A stretch of DNA of 64,000 nucleotides from Nocardia terrae (GTDB taxonomy: Bacteria > Actinomycetota > Actinomycetes > Mycobacteriales > Mycobacteriaceae): the NCBI RefSeq assembly GCF_009760405.1, contig NZ_WRPP01000007.1, positions 310,001 to 374,000 on the forward strand. Direction: 5' to 3'. The position numbers were made by a program, and so were the translations under genes. Numbering within the stretch: position 1 is the first letter of the stretch; the number at the start of each line of letters is the position of its first letter. The notes below the pieces were generated by a model. That model did no database searches, was not told the origin of the DNA, and was given only the letters and a program-made list of their open reading frames with translations. Positions 25,476-33,287 of this stretch are shown here, piece by piece.

Positions 25476-25675
25476 AAAAGGCACGGCGCGGCTGAATACC
25501 CCTCAGCCCCTTCGAAATCAGCGCCTGGCGAACGATTATCGAGCGCGAAGGCGGGTAGACGGTCGATGTCGGTGCCGATGGGACAGAGACCGGATGCGTC
25601 GATAGGGTGTTGCCCGCCCACCCTGCCTGGCGGCTTCTCCCGCACAACGCCCGGGGCGGGCAACACCGACCACCG

Positions 25676-26038
25676 TCAGTTCGGGATGTAGTGCAGCAGA
25701 GTGAACTCGGCTGCCACTTCCGCCACGTCCAAGACCCGGTCGACGCAGCGTGAGCCGACGACCAACAGATCGCACTGGCGGACTTCGGCGAGCCGCTGGA
25801 CCTCGAGTAGCACTTGCAGCGAGCTGAGGCTGAAAAACGTGACCGCGTGCAGGTCGACGACCAAGGCTCCACCGATGGGCAGCGAGTCCGACAGCTGTGC
25901 GCGGAAGCTGTCGCAGTTGCAGATGTCGAGTTCGCCGGTGAAGGCGCAGCGAGGGGGTTGGTTGCTGGATATCGCGGCGGCCGAGAGCTGGTCGCGCGCA
26001 GATCGGGAAGTGATCATGATGGGAACCAGGGCTTTCAT
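25676..26038 (-). CDS. STAS domain protein, anti-sigma factor antagonist-like
   Basis: This 120-residue single-domain protein has the STAS pattern: FTGELDICNCDSFRAQL, then GALVVDLHAVTFFSLSSLQVLLEVQ. In SpoIIAA/RsbV proteins the Asp-x-Ser-Ser/Gly-Leu loop carries the Ser that an anti-sigma kinase phosphorylates. Here the loop reads FFSLSSLQV, so the acceptor region is present but the usual 'DS(S/T)GL' is changed to 'LSSLQ'. No anti-sigma kinase or sigma factor is adjacent. It is probably a partner-switch component acting in trans, or a diverged copy. Confidence 0.7.
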   Translation of the reverse strand: MKALVPIMITSRSARDQLSAAAISSNQPPRCAFTGELDICNCDSFRAQLSDSLPIGGALVVDLHAVTFFSLSSLQVLLEVQRLAEVRQCDLLVVGSRCVDRVLDVAEVAAEFTLLHYIPN

Positions 26039-26251
26039 GGGCGCTGACGGAGCAGCTTCGACCCCATGACCGCGATGCCACGGCGGAGTCCGCCACCGGA
26101 CTCAGGCTGGAGGGCTCAACCCTTGCCTTTCGAGTTCCCGCTAGGGCAGCAGCCAAACGACAAACCGGCGATGAAGATCATTACTTGTTCCGCCCCGCAG
26201 ATGACGAATCGTTCAGATTGACCAGGCCGCACGGTCTGCCGAACGCGCTGT

Positions 26252-26366
26252 CATGCCGCATGGTGCGCGGTCCGAGGTGGGTCGCGTGGACTAGCTGAAG
26301 ATCAACGGCCCCGGGGCTCCCGGGGCCGTTGAGATGTCCGCACATGCCGAGTGTCGCGCAGTTCAC
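26252..26366 (+). repeat. Dispersed intergenic repeat, copy R6, double with hairpin
   Basis: CATGCCGCATGGTGCGCGGTC then GAAGATCAACG, the hairpin at 26303-26331, and a second start block GTCCGCACATGCCGAG with TCGCGCAGTTC. This copy shows that a hairpin joins one unit to the next. The longest piece quoted continues one base further in the sequence. Confidence 0.6.
26303..26331. terminator. Terminator-like hairpin without an upstream gene
   Basis: CAACGGCCCCGGG (26303-26315) pairs perfectly with CCCGGGGCCGTTG (26319-26331). The nearest plus-strand gene ends 960 bases earlier, and the STAS gene on the other strand starts at 26038 and runs away from it. It belongs to repeat copy R6. Confidence 0.6.
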
Positions 26367-26458
26367 TACGTTGCACCGCAGGACCCAGTGCGTCGGCGCT
26401 GCGCCTCGGTCAACATGTGTGGGATATCTTGCAGCACTTCACCAATGAGGAGAGCGCC

Positions 26459-26707
26459 GTGGCGGCAACACAAGAGGAAATTCTCAAGGGACTCGCCGAG
26501 ATCGTCAACGAGACAACGGGCATCCCGATCGAGGAAGTCACGCTCGACAAATCCTTCACCTACGACCTTGACATCGACGAGTCCACCATGGCCGAAGTCG
26601 TTGCGGCAGCGGTGGACCGCTTCGATGTCGAAATCCCCGAGGAGAGCGTCAAGACCCTCCAAACCGTAGGCGATCTGGCCGGTTACATCCTTAAGAACCA
26701 GACATAG
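26459..26707 (+). CDS. AcpM-type acyl carrier protein paralogue lacking the phosphopantetheine serine
   Basis: The GTG at 26459 follows GAGGAGAG at the right distance and gives 82 residues that align without gaps to mycobacterial AcpM (VAATQEEILKGLAEIV against its T-Q-E-E-I start; TVGDLAGYI near the end). In AcpM the motif DLDIDSLSM carries Ser41, which receives 4'-phosphopantetheine. Here residues 36-44 read DLDIDESTM: Glu41 replaces the serine and Ser42 replaces Leu. The DNA is GAC GAG TCC ACC ATG. The fold should be kept, with its acidic helix II, but normal activation should fail unless Ser42 is used. No fatty acid or polyketide genes are adjacent. A regulatory or dead copy is likely; a novel role is possible. 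Confidence 0.8.
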   Translation: MAATQEEILKGLAEIVNETTGIPIEEVTLDKSFTYDLDIDESTMAEVVAAAVDRFDVEIPEESVKTLQTVGDLAGYILKNQT

Positions 26708-26720
26708 CCACAAGGAATAT

Positions 26721-26757
26721 GCAGACCCACCTGGCCTTCAAGGTCAAGTGGGCCTGC
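26721..26757 (+). terminator. Imperfect terminator hairpin after the acyl carrier protein gene
   Basis: GCAGACCCACCTGGCCTT pairs at 15 of 18 positions with the sequence ending in GGTCAAGTGGGCCTGC, 14 bases after the stop. Followed directly by repeat copy R7. Confidence 0.6.
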
Positions 26758-26772
26758 CCCTGACTGGGAATA

Positions 26773-26900
26773 CACGGAAATGCCGCGAGCCGCGCGGTTC
26801 GAAGCGGCCAAACGGTCGGCCCGGAAGATCGCTGGGGCCTACCGGTTTTGATCTCGAGCCCACCGCCCTCGGCGTCGACCCGAACGCACCCCCTGCCGAT
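26773..26900 (+). repeat. Dispersed intergenic repeat, copy R7 (long form)
   Basis: ACACGGAAATGCCGC, CGCGCGGTTCGAAGCGGCCA and GGAAGATCGCTGGGGCC are followed by a tail (GGTTTTGATCTC, GCCCACCGCC) that is shared with copy R10 at roughly four bases in five. This long form is about 125 bases and ends at the stop of the next gene. Confidence 0.7.
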
Positions 26901-27901
26901 TACGTGACATCGAGCAGTTCCGGGGCGAAGACGTCCTCGATCCGCCAACGGCGGGAGGACAGGCCCTGTTCGTAGTGGTACCGCAGGTAGGTCTCGACGG
27001 CGGTGCGGTTGGCCGCGATGCCGTAGGGCCACCAGTCCTGGTCGAATTGTTCGTCATTGCGTTCGACCAAGGCGTTCATCCACGGCACCATGGTCTGGAC
27101 CTCGTACAGCCTGCGGTTGCGGCGGTATCGGTCGGCGGCGTCGTTCTTCGCCCGAGTGAAGGCGCGGTAGACCTCACGCACAAGGTCCGGGTGTTCGCCG
27201 ACCAGGTCCCGCCGGACGACGACGGTGTGCATGATCGGAAAAACTCCGGTTCGCCGGTGGTAGTCGCGTTCCAGCGGCTCGAAATCGGGGAACAACCGGG
27301 CGACGTTCGGGGATCCGTCGAGCGCGCACTGCGGGACGTTCGCCGAGAACAGGGCGTCGATCTCGCCCGCATCGAGCATCGCGCTCAGCGTTGCCCCTTC
27401 GGGGGCAGCAGTCACCTCGACGTCCGCGGGGTGCGGGTGTGGGATGAAATCGAAAGGGGCCGAGGGATGTTCGAGTCCGCCGATCACCCAGCGGTTCTTG
27501 CCGGGCTCGAACCCGTACTCGTCGGTCAGGATCCCCTTGGCCCACACGCCGGAGTCCTGGCCATAGGTACCGAATTCGCCGATGGTCCGTCCGGCCAGAT
27601 CGGTCGGCAGCGCGATCCCGCTGTGGACGTTGACGAAAACGCAGGAGTGCCGGAACACGCGGTTCGGGAAGATCGGCAACGCCACATACGGCAGGCCGGT
27701 TTCCAGCAGTCGCAGATAGAACGTGAGCCCGAGTTCGGCGACGTCGAACTCGTTTCCTCGGATCACCCGGTCGAAGATCTCCGGCAGGGTGGTCGCGGTG
27801 TGCATCGTCACGTCGACACCGTCGACGGTGACGCTGCCGTCGAACAGCGCTGCTGTCGTGTCGTATCGGAAACATCCGATGGTGAGAGCGGGGTCGGTCA
27901 T
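26900..27901 (-). CDS. 4,5-dihydroxyphthalate decarboxylase-like protein (PBP fold)
   Basis: The 333-residue protein resembles Pht5-type 4,5-dihydroxyphthalate decarboxylases and the related NMT1-like binding-protein fold: LTIGCFRYDTTAALFDG at the start, FDVAELGLTFYL, IFPNRVFRHS, GEFGTYGQDSGVWAKGIL and a conserved PWM near the end. It has no signal peptide, which favours an enzyme over a transport binding protein. The family decarboxylates protocatechuate precursors in phthalate breakdown; no other phthalate genes are present, so the substrate may differ. It is divergent from a LysR gene, a common regulator pairing. Confidence 0.72.
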   Translation of the reverse strand: MTDPALTIGCFRYDTTAALFDGSVTVDGVDVTMHTATTLPEIFDRVIRGNEFDVAELGLTFYLRLLETGLPYVALPIFPNRVFRHSCVFVNVHSGIALPTDLAGRTIGEFGTYGQDSGVWAKGILTDEYGFEPGKNRWVIGGLEHPSAPFDFIPHPHPADVEVTAAPEGATLSAMLDAGEIDALFSANVPQCALDGSPNVARLFPDFEPLERDYHRRTGVFPIMHTVVVRRDLVGEHPDLVREVYRAFTRAKNDAADRYRRNRRLYEVQTMVPWMNALVERNDEQFDQDWWPYGIAANRTAVETYLRYHYEQGLSSRRWRIEDVFAPELLDVT

Positions 27902-28004
27902 GTCGAACTCCTTGTCGGCCTTCTACTTTCGATCGTCCGCCGACACGGACCTGCCGTCCAAGACCGTCTCCGCACACCCGATACTCCACGGGTATCGTGT
28001 TGCG

Positions 28005-28855
28005 GTGGACCTTCGCTCGCTCCGGTACTTCCTGGCAGTGGCGCGGGAGCGCCACATCGGCCGGGCGGCGAGCCGCCTGCACATGACGCAACCGCCGCTG
28101 AGCCGGGCGATCCGGGAGCTCGAGGACGAACTCGGCGTCATCCTGTTCGAGCGCACCCCCAAGGGCGTCACCCTCACGCCCGCCGGAGCGGTGATGTACG
28201 ACGAGGCGGCCGCGGTGCTGGAACGAGCCGACCGGCTCCGCAACCGGGTGGCCACCGCGGCAGGGGTGGCGACCCTCACGATCGGAACGCTGGCGGACAC
28301 GGCCGCGCATGTCGGTGGCAAGGTCGTCTCGCTGTTCCGGGCACACCATCCACACGTGAACGTCGGCATTCACGAAGCCGATCTCGGCGATCCGACGGCC
28401 GGGCTGCGCACCGGACTGGTCGAGGTGACGCTGACCCGAACCCCTTCGACGACACTGGGATCGACATGCGCGTGCTGCGCTCGGTTCCCGTCGGTGTGGT
28501 GATGCGCGACGACGACCCGCTCGCGCGGCACGCTTCGGTGTCGGCGACCGACCTGACCGGCCGCCGATGGGTCCGGCTGCCCGACGGCACCGATCCGGTG
28601 TGGACCGCGTACTGGACCTGCGGACCGCACGACAGCTCGTTACCGGTCATGCGGACCATCCAGGAATGCCTACAAGCGGTCCTGTGGAACGGAACGTCGG
28701 CGCTCGCCCCGCTCTACCAGCCGCTACCCTCCGGACTCGTCGCCGTCCCGTTCCGCGACCGCCCACCGAGCCGCCTCGTCGTGGCATGGCTGAAAACCGC
28801 ACGCAACCCGCTCATCCGCAGCTTCGTCCAGGTGGCCGAAAACGACCACAGCTGA
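28005..28855 (+). pseudogene. LysR-family regulator with a frameshift
   Basis: The start (VDLRSLRYFLAVARERHIG, GTG at 28005) and helix-turn-helix (AASRLHMTQPPLSRAIRELE) are normal. After VEVTLTR the frame shifts at the four-C run at 28441-28444. The rest of the effector domain (PFDDTGIDMRVLRSVPVGVV onward to the stop at 28855) lies in the next frame. Adding one C restores a 283-residue LysR protein of normal length. As written, translation gives a 165-residue protein with a wrong tail. It may be a sequencing error, a recent mutation or slippage. It faces the Pht5-like gene and should regulate it. Confidence 0.8.
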
Positions 28856-29040
28856 GCCCGACACCCTGTCACACCATCGACCGAGAGCACCGGGCGCGAT
28901 CTTCTGCAGCGGTTCGACGCGCATGATCAGCCCGGGCTGTAACCGGCGGCGGTTCGCCGTCCCGCTATTGTCGTGGTGTTCGCGAAGTAATCGCCGATCA
29001 CTTTGTGCTCTGCGGGGGCCGGGTGAGGAAAGAGGTGTCG

Positions 29041-29766
29041 ATGACCGCCGGGTCCGGGTCTGGTGGCGGGGTGACCAGGCGTGCCGAGCGGCGTGCGGCG
29101 ACGACGGCCGAGATCAAGTCACTCGCCCGCCGGCAGTTGGCCGAGCGCGGCACCGGGGGACTGTCGTTGCGCGGCATCGCCAGGGACATGCGGATGGCTC
29201 CAGCGGCATTGTTCCGGTATTTCGACAACCAGTCCGCGCTCATCACCGCGCTGTGCGTGGACGCCTACGACGACCTGGCCGACGCGCTGGGCGTGGCAGT
29301 GCAAGCCGCCCAGTCGGATCCGGCCGCGCAATGGCGGGCCGCCTGCGGCGCATTGCGCGCCTGGGCGTTGGCCGAGCCGTCGGATTTCGCGCTCATCAAC
29401 GGCACGCCGATTCCGGGGTATCAGGCGCAGGTCGAGGACACCGGTGTCGCGGCCGGGCGGGTCGTGCAGGCCGTCGCCGCGATCTATGTGTCGGCGATCG
29501 CGGCTGGTATCGCCGATCCCGCACGCTCCGATGTGCCGCCGCTCGCGGCAGGCCCGACGCTCGTCGCGATCTACGGGGCCGGGGAGCTGCCCGATTCCCC
29601 TGTCCCGGGCATTGTCGTGAACGCATGGTCCTCGATCCTGGGGTTCGTGGCCGCCGAGGTGTTCGGCAGTCTGTGCACGCTGGTCGCCGACCCCGATCGG
29701 CTCTTCGAAGCGCACGTCACCACGGTGATGCGCGGCATGGGATTTCAGCTCGCACCGCGGCGGTGA
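29041..29766 (+). CDS. TetR-family regulator
   Basis: The N-terminal DNA-binding domain reads EIKSLARRQLAERGTGGLSLRGIARDM, quoted here as its parts AEIKSLARRQLAERG and LRGIARDMRMAPAALFRYF, the classic TetR helix-turn-helix. The C-terminal domain (WALAEPSDFALINGTPIPGY, then VNAWSSILGFVAAEVFG) is of the WHG type, where a 'F.li.G.piPgy' stretch is typical. The ATG at 29041 follows AAAGAGG. It is 241 residues. Its target is unknown; it converges with the MerB-like operon, whose last gene ends 15 bases away. Confidence 0.82.
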   Translation: MTAGSGSGGGVTRRAERRAATTAEIKSLARRQLAERGTGGLSLRGIARDMRMAPAALFRYFDNQSALITALCVDAYDDLADALGVAVQAAQSDPAAQWRAACGALRAWALAEPSDFALINGTPIPGYQAQVEDTGVAAGRVVQAVAAIYVSAIAAGIADPARSDVPPLAAGPTLVAIYGAGELPDSPVPGIVVNAWSSILGFVAAEVFGSLCTLVADPDRLFEAHVTTVMRGMGFQLAPRR

Positions 29767-29781
29767 GTGCCGAGCCGCTCG

Positions 29782-30624
29782 TCAGCCCAGCCGGAATCGC
29801 AGGAAATTGCCGAGGCGTCGACGCCAGTCGACGACCATGCGGACCGTCGGTCGCCAGAACGGGTCGACCACGGGAAAACCGAAGCGGGACGGGCGCGTCA
29901 AGCCGAACCGGGACAATTTGCGGGCGAGTGTCAGCACCGGGAATTCCGGCTGGTAGCCGTCGTCGAGTCGGCCGCGCCCGAGGAGTTCGGTGATCAGCCT
30001 CGACATCTGCTCCGGTGCTCGCGTCACGCCCTGCACCTCCGGGTGCTCGCGCCGCCATGCCTCGGCCGCTTCCTCCGACGCGAAGAAGCTGTTGTAATCG
30101 CACCAGCCCACCACCCGGTAAGGCATTTCTCGCAGCGGATAGCCCAGATGCACGCGCAGCGTCCGGGGTGAGTAGTCCAGCAGCACCCCGTCGCGGCCGA
30201 CCAGCCGGATCGGCACACCGGTTTGGCGGCACCGGGATTCGACCACTACGTCGGAACCGGGGAACTGGCCGGAGATCGCGCACGCTTCCACGGCGCATTC
30301 GGCGAACCACTTCTGTTCGCCGTCGACGCTGACCCGGTAGTGATTCGCGAAGGTCGCGAACGGGCGGGCGTAGACGATCTCACCCAGCGGCGGTTGCGCA
30401 CCCGCCAGCGGCTCGTCCTGGAAGCTCGGACTGTCGGCGTGCTCGTGATCCTGAAGAGCGACGCAGATCGCCCCTTCGAGAGCGCGCAGATCCGCCGAGA
30501 TCTCCTCGGGTGTCAGCGCGAATTCGCCACGCAGTTCGGCGATTGTCGGCGCGGTGCCCTCGCCGCGGACTTGTTCCATGATCCGGCGCCGCAGTATCCG
30601 GGCCCGGGTTGTGAGCTCTGTCAT
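29782..30624 (-). CDS. MerB-like (alkylmercury lyase family) protein
   Basis: The central part aligns with organomercurial lyase. CAVE at residues 110-113 stands where MerB has C96-A-L-D99; C132 in ESRCRQTG matches C117; C175 in GWCDYNSFFAS matches C159, with near-identical spacing (22 and 43 against 21 and 42). The two catalytic cysteines are kept but the catalytic Asp99 is Glu113. An N-terminal winged-helix-like part (TIAELRGEFALTPEEISADL) is also as in MerB. MerB breaks carbon-mercury bonds; no merA, merR or merT is nearby, so another substrate is possible. It is the last gene of an operon with the DUF4267 and HD proteins. Confidence 0.75.
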   Translation of the reverse strand: MTELTTRARILRRRIMEQVRGEGTAPTIAELRGEFALTPEEISADLRALEGAICVALQDHEHADSPSFQDEPLAGAQPPLGEIVYARPFATFANHYRVSVDGEQKWFAECAVEACAISGQFPGSDVVVESRCRQTGVPIRLVGRDGVLLDYSPRTLRVHLGYPLREMPYRVVGWCDYNSFFASEEAAEAWRREHPEVQGVTRAPEQMSRLITELLGRGRLDDGYQPEFPVLTLARKLSRFGLTRPSRFGFPVVDPFWRPTVRMVVDWRRRLGNFLRFRLG

Positions 30625-30648
30625 GGTTTTCCTCTCGGGGCGGGTCGT

Positions 30649-31026
30649 CTATTCGGGTCGTGTGGTCGAACCGGTGAACGCGCCCACCGCTGCGGCTGTC
30701 AACGCGACCGCGCCCACGGCCCACTTGGCGTGCGAGGTGGTGCCCTTGGTGGATAGCACCGCCAAGGCATCCCAGGCGTCACCGGCCGCCGCGCCCAGCA
30801 GGATTCGCCCGAGGTGGCGCGAATTCGTCTGGGCGGCAGTGATGGTGGCCGCGCCGATAAGCACTTCGCGGGAGCCCAGCATGCGGTTGGTGACGCGCAA
30901 CTCCGGACCGTCGATGTCGTTGCCGAAGGTCGCGCGGCTCACCGCTTTCGGCGCGAACATGTAGCCGAGGCCCAGCGCTACGCGCGTCGCACCGAGCGCG
31001 GTCGCGAGAACAGGGGATTCGGGCAT
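30649..31026 (-). CDS. DUF4267-like small membrane protein
   Basis: The ATG at 31026 is used because AAGGAG lies six bases upstream; the ATG just before it would be too close. The 125-residue product has hydrophobic segments near residues 5-24 and 88-108. It has the pattern GYMFAPKAVSRATFG, then RMLGSREVLIGA, as in DUF4267 proteins of actinobacteria. Function unknown. It is the second gene of a three-gene operon, 24 bases before the MerB-like gene and 44 after the HD gene. Confidence 0.68.
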   Translation of the reverse strand: MPESPVLATALGATRVALGLGYMFAPKAVSRATFGNDIDGPELRVTNRMLGSREVLIGAATITAAQTNSRHLGRILLGAAAGDAWDALAVLSTKGTTSHAKWAVGAVALTAAAVGAFTGSTTRPE

Positions 31027-31070
31027 CATTTGCTCCTTGATCGAGGGACGGGTGAAGTGCTTGGGCTGGG

Positions 31071-31622
31071 CTACCACTTGAGCATCGGCAGTGGCGACCA
31101 CGGGTGGCTGCGTAGCCGCTGTGTGCCCAGTCGCGCGAGCCGGCGTCGAAATCCGGCATCCGGATACCGGTTCACCACCTGGCGGTAGTCGGCGCGCGCG
31201 ATCCCGAACCGGATCAGTCCCGCGCTGACGTCGACAAGATCGGCGCGGCGGAAGACCTCGGCTTCCGGGTAAGGGCCGTCTATCGGTCGAATCTTGTGGT
31301 GGTCATCGATCATCGCCGCGACGATCGGCATCAATCGATGCTGTCCGTGGCGCACCAGCCAGTCGCACGCCAGGGAGATCGAGGGCGCGAGATAGTCGAA
31401 GGTATGCGCCGTCCACACCCCCAGGTCGTGGAACACCGCCGCGGTGCGGAACTCCTCTCGCGAGCTCGGAGCGTCCACGCTGCCCGGGGCGCTCCCGGCC
31501 TGCAAGTCGCAGAACGACAGCACCCGCAGCACATGGTTGGTGTACATCTCGCGATCCTCGCCCAGGTCGCCCGCCCAGGTGTCGAGACGGTCGGTGACCA
31601 GCGACTCGATCTGCCGGTTCAT
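31071..31622 (-). CDS. HD-domain metal-dependent phosphohydrolase family protein
   Basis: The 183-residue protein has His in MYTNHVLRVLSFC, the HD pair in AAVFHDLGVWTAHTF and further His/Asp in AMIDDHHK, the metal ligands of the HD superfamily. The ATG at 31622 follows GAGGTG. The family hydrolyses phosphate esters, but members like this are uncharacterised. It is first in an operon with DUF4267 and MerB-like genes and is divergent from the mycothiol-type gene. Its frame extends upstream without family features, so that part is left out. Confidence 0.72.
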   Translation of the reverse strand: MNRQIESLVTDRLDTWAGDLGEDREMYTNHVLRVLSFCDLQAGSAPGSVDAPSSREEFRTAAVFHDLGVWTAHTFDYLAPSISLACDWLVRHGQHRLMPIVAAMIDDHHKIRPIDGPYPEAEVFRRADLVDVSAGLIRFGIARADYRQVVNRYPDAGFRRRLARLGTQRLRSHPWSPLPMLKW

Positions 31623-31648
31623 GCTCACACCTCGCAAATAGTGGACGT

Positions 31649-31665
31649 TGATCGTATAGTGATCA
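31649..31665. promoter_or_regulatory. Inverted repeat between divergent genes
   Basis: TGATC-GTATAGT-GATCA lies 26 bases upstream of the HD gene start and 81 bases before the mycothiol-type gene. It may be an operator serving the HD/MerB-like operon. Confidence 0.4.
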
Positions 31666-31746
31666 GTGTTCGCATTTGTGTAAGTGGTGTCAAGCATCCC
31701 GGGACGCACTTCTCGGGCGGCCCGCTCTGGACAGGGAGGATGGCGA

Positions 31747-32412
31747 ATGGAGTGGATTGCGGGGATGCCGGAGCACGTCGGCACGGCTCCGGCGAAGCTC
31801 GCCACCCGTGCGATGGTCGTGCGCGAGCGGCGTGAGCTGGCCGAACTGCTGCGCACCCTGACCCCCGACCAGTGGGAGGCCGAATCACTGTGCGCTGGTT
31901 GGCGCATCCGGGACGTGGTCGCCCACCTGCTCTACGAGGCCACTCCGCCGATGACGTACCTGCGAGAGACGCTCCGCGTCGGTGGCTCACCCGACCGGCT
32001 CAACGCACTCTATGTCCGCCGCGGCACTGCCATGACGATCGACGAACTGCTCATCGCCTACGAATCCACCCCCACGCGAGGCTTCGCGCTGCGGACCGCA
32101 CCGCGAATCGCGCTGGCTGACACAATGATTCATCACCAGGACATCCGGCGACCGCTCGGGCTCGCCAGGGTGATCCCCGCCCCGCACCTGCTGACCGTGC
32201 TGCGTCACCCCGACCCTTTCCTGCGGACCGGGCGGCTCACGCGTGGATTACGCCTCACGGCCACCGATGTCGACTGGGACCACGGCGACGGACCGCAGAT
32301 CCATGGCCCCGGCGAGGCCATCATGATGGCCGTGGCCGGGCGCGCCGCCGCGCTCGCGGACCTGAGTGGAGCCGGGGTCGCTATCATTCGTCAGCGGCTG
32401 CGCCGTAGGTGA
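31747..32412 (+). CDS. Maleylpyruvate isomerase family mycothiol-dependent enzyme
   Basis: The DinB-like N-terminal domain reads RERRELAELLRTL.PDQWE, then SLCAGWRIRDVVAHLLYE; the His in VVAHL is one of the metal ligands of the MDMPI family, with further His in MIHHQDIRRPLG. The family includes mycothiol-dependent maleylpyruvate isomerase and many S-transferases. The C-terminal part (TATDVDWDHGDGP) is the usual second half. The ATG at 31747 follows GGGAGG. It is 221 residues. The substrate is unknown. It fits the actinobacterial thiol system. Confidence 0.8.
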   Translation: MEWIAGMPEHVGTAPAKLATRAMVVRERRELAELLRTLTPDQWEAESLCAGWRIRDVVAHLLYEATPPMTYLRETLRVGGSPDRLNALYVRRGTAMTIDELLIAYESTPTRGFALRTAPRIALADTMIHHQDIRRPLGLARVIPAPHLLTVLRHPDPFLRTGRLTRGLRLTATDVDWDHGDGPQIHGPGEAIMMAVAGRAAALADLSGAGVAIIRQRLRRR

Positions 32413-32454
32413 TCAGGTGGGGCCGTCGCCGCTGCGGTCGCGGTGCGGCCACGG

Positions 32455-32530
32455 GCGAGGCGCGCTGACCGAACCGGCCAACGTCTCGGGGTGGAAGATC
32501 AAGTGGCGGTGTGGGTCCGAGGTCGGCCGG
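32455..32530 (+). repeat. Dispersed intergenic repeat, copy R8
   Basis: GCGCGCTGACCGAACCGGCC then GGAAGATCAAGTGG and a tail GGTGTGGGTCCGAGGTCGGC that is shared with partial copy R0 at 19599-19655. Confidence 0.6.
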
Positions 32531-32572
32531 GCGTCTTGTCCTGCCGAGAAGTGTGCGCTGACGGTTCTGATC

Positions 32573-33088
32573 TCACGGGCCTGGAAACTCGAAACCTCGC
32601 ATGACGGGGCTGGCTTGACCGAGCCGCAATGATTGTCTTGTCACGCGGATGAAGTGCTCCTGGGCAACGTGTTGTTTGTCTCTGGCCGCGGCCCATTCGT
32701 CATCGTCGATCGGTGGTCGCTCTCGCTCGAAGGTGGTGCGCATGACGGCACCGTCGGCGAGGTGTAGTGCTTCGGCGGCCGACACGACTTTTCCTGGTGC
32801 GATCAGGCGAAGGCGAGTGAGCACGACGGCCTGGGCGCAGTACGCCTCATCGGTTCGCGCTTGCATCTCCGTGCATGTGCCGGCGTCGTAGCCGTCGACT
32901 CGGGCGATGCGCGCATACGCGCCGCGGCTGGCGAAACTGGCGTCGAGGTATTCCACGTAGGCATCAATAAGTGCCTCTCGCAACCACTTTCGGTTCTCGC
33001 GACGGCCCGATATGTAGAGAGTCGCGCCAGCAAAGGCAGCTGCCAGCGATGCTGCCACTGCACTGATAACCGAAGGTACGACGGACAT
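32573..33088 (-). CDS. Hypothetical protein with one N-terminal membrane helix
   Basis: GGAGG lies just before the ATG at 33088. The 171-residue protein has one hydrophobic segment near residues 4-26 (VPSVISAVAASLAAAFAGAT) followed by RRENRKWLREALIDAYVEYL. This start is common in actinobacterial proteins of unknown function with one helix and a cytoplasmic coiled part. The rest is mainly helical, with two Cys. I cannot name a family. Confidence 0.62.
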   Translation of the reverse strand: MSVVPSVISAVAASLAAAFAGATLYISGRRENRKWLREALIDAYVEYLDASFASRGAYARIARVDGYDAGTCTEMQARTDEAYCAQAVVLTRLRLIAPGKVVSAAEALHLADGAVMRTTFERERPPIDDDEWAAARDKQHVAQEHFIRVTRQSLRLGQASPVMRGFEFPGP

Positions 33089-33130
33089 GTCAACCTCCGA
33101 CGAGCATGGGGTGATACTCAATAGATTCGC

Positions 33131-33185
33131 ACGCTCATGCCGCGCGGATCGAGACGGCCCGGGGCAGCGTGGTGGAAGATCAAGC
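33131..33185 (+). repeat. Dispersed intergenic repeat, copy R9
   Basis: CTCATGCCGCGCGGATCGAG then GGTGGAAGATCAAGCGG, with six bases fewer between blocks than copy R2. Confidence 0.5.
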
Positions 33186-33287
33186 GGCTCGAGCGATCTG
33201 AGTGCATGCACCCGCGATTCCTTGCAGCGCGAGCCAATCTGCGAATCGGGGTCAACAGCCGATTCGAGCGAGTGCCTGTTCATGCAG

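Larger units (their letters stand above)
25347..25675. other. Intergenic region with terminator hairpin and repeat R5
   Basis: There is no supported gene in 329 bases. It contains the hairpin at 25385-25413 and repeat copy R5. The rest shows no clear signal. Confidence 0.5.
26039..26458. other. Intergenic region with repeat R6
   Basis: There is no supported gene in 420 bases. It holds repeat copy R6, an orphan terminator-like hairpin, and a GAGGAG ribosome site at the right end for the acyl carrier protein gene. Confidence 0.5.

Noticed and set aside
26975..28427. Plus-strand frame of more than 480 codons before the LysR frameshift point
   Set aside because: Only its last part is real (LysR C-terminus after the shift); the rest is antisense of the Pht5-like gene.
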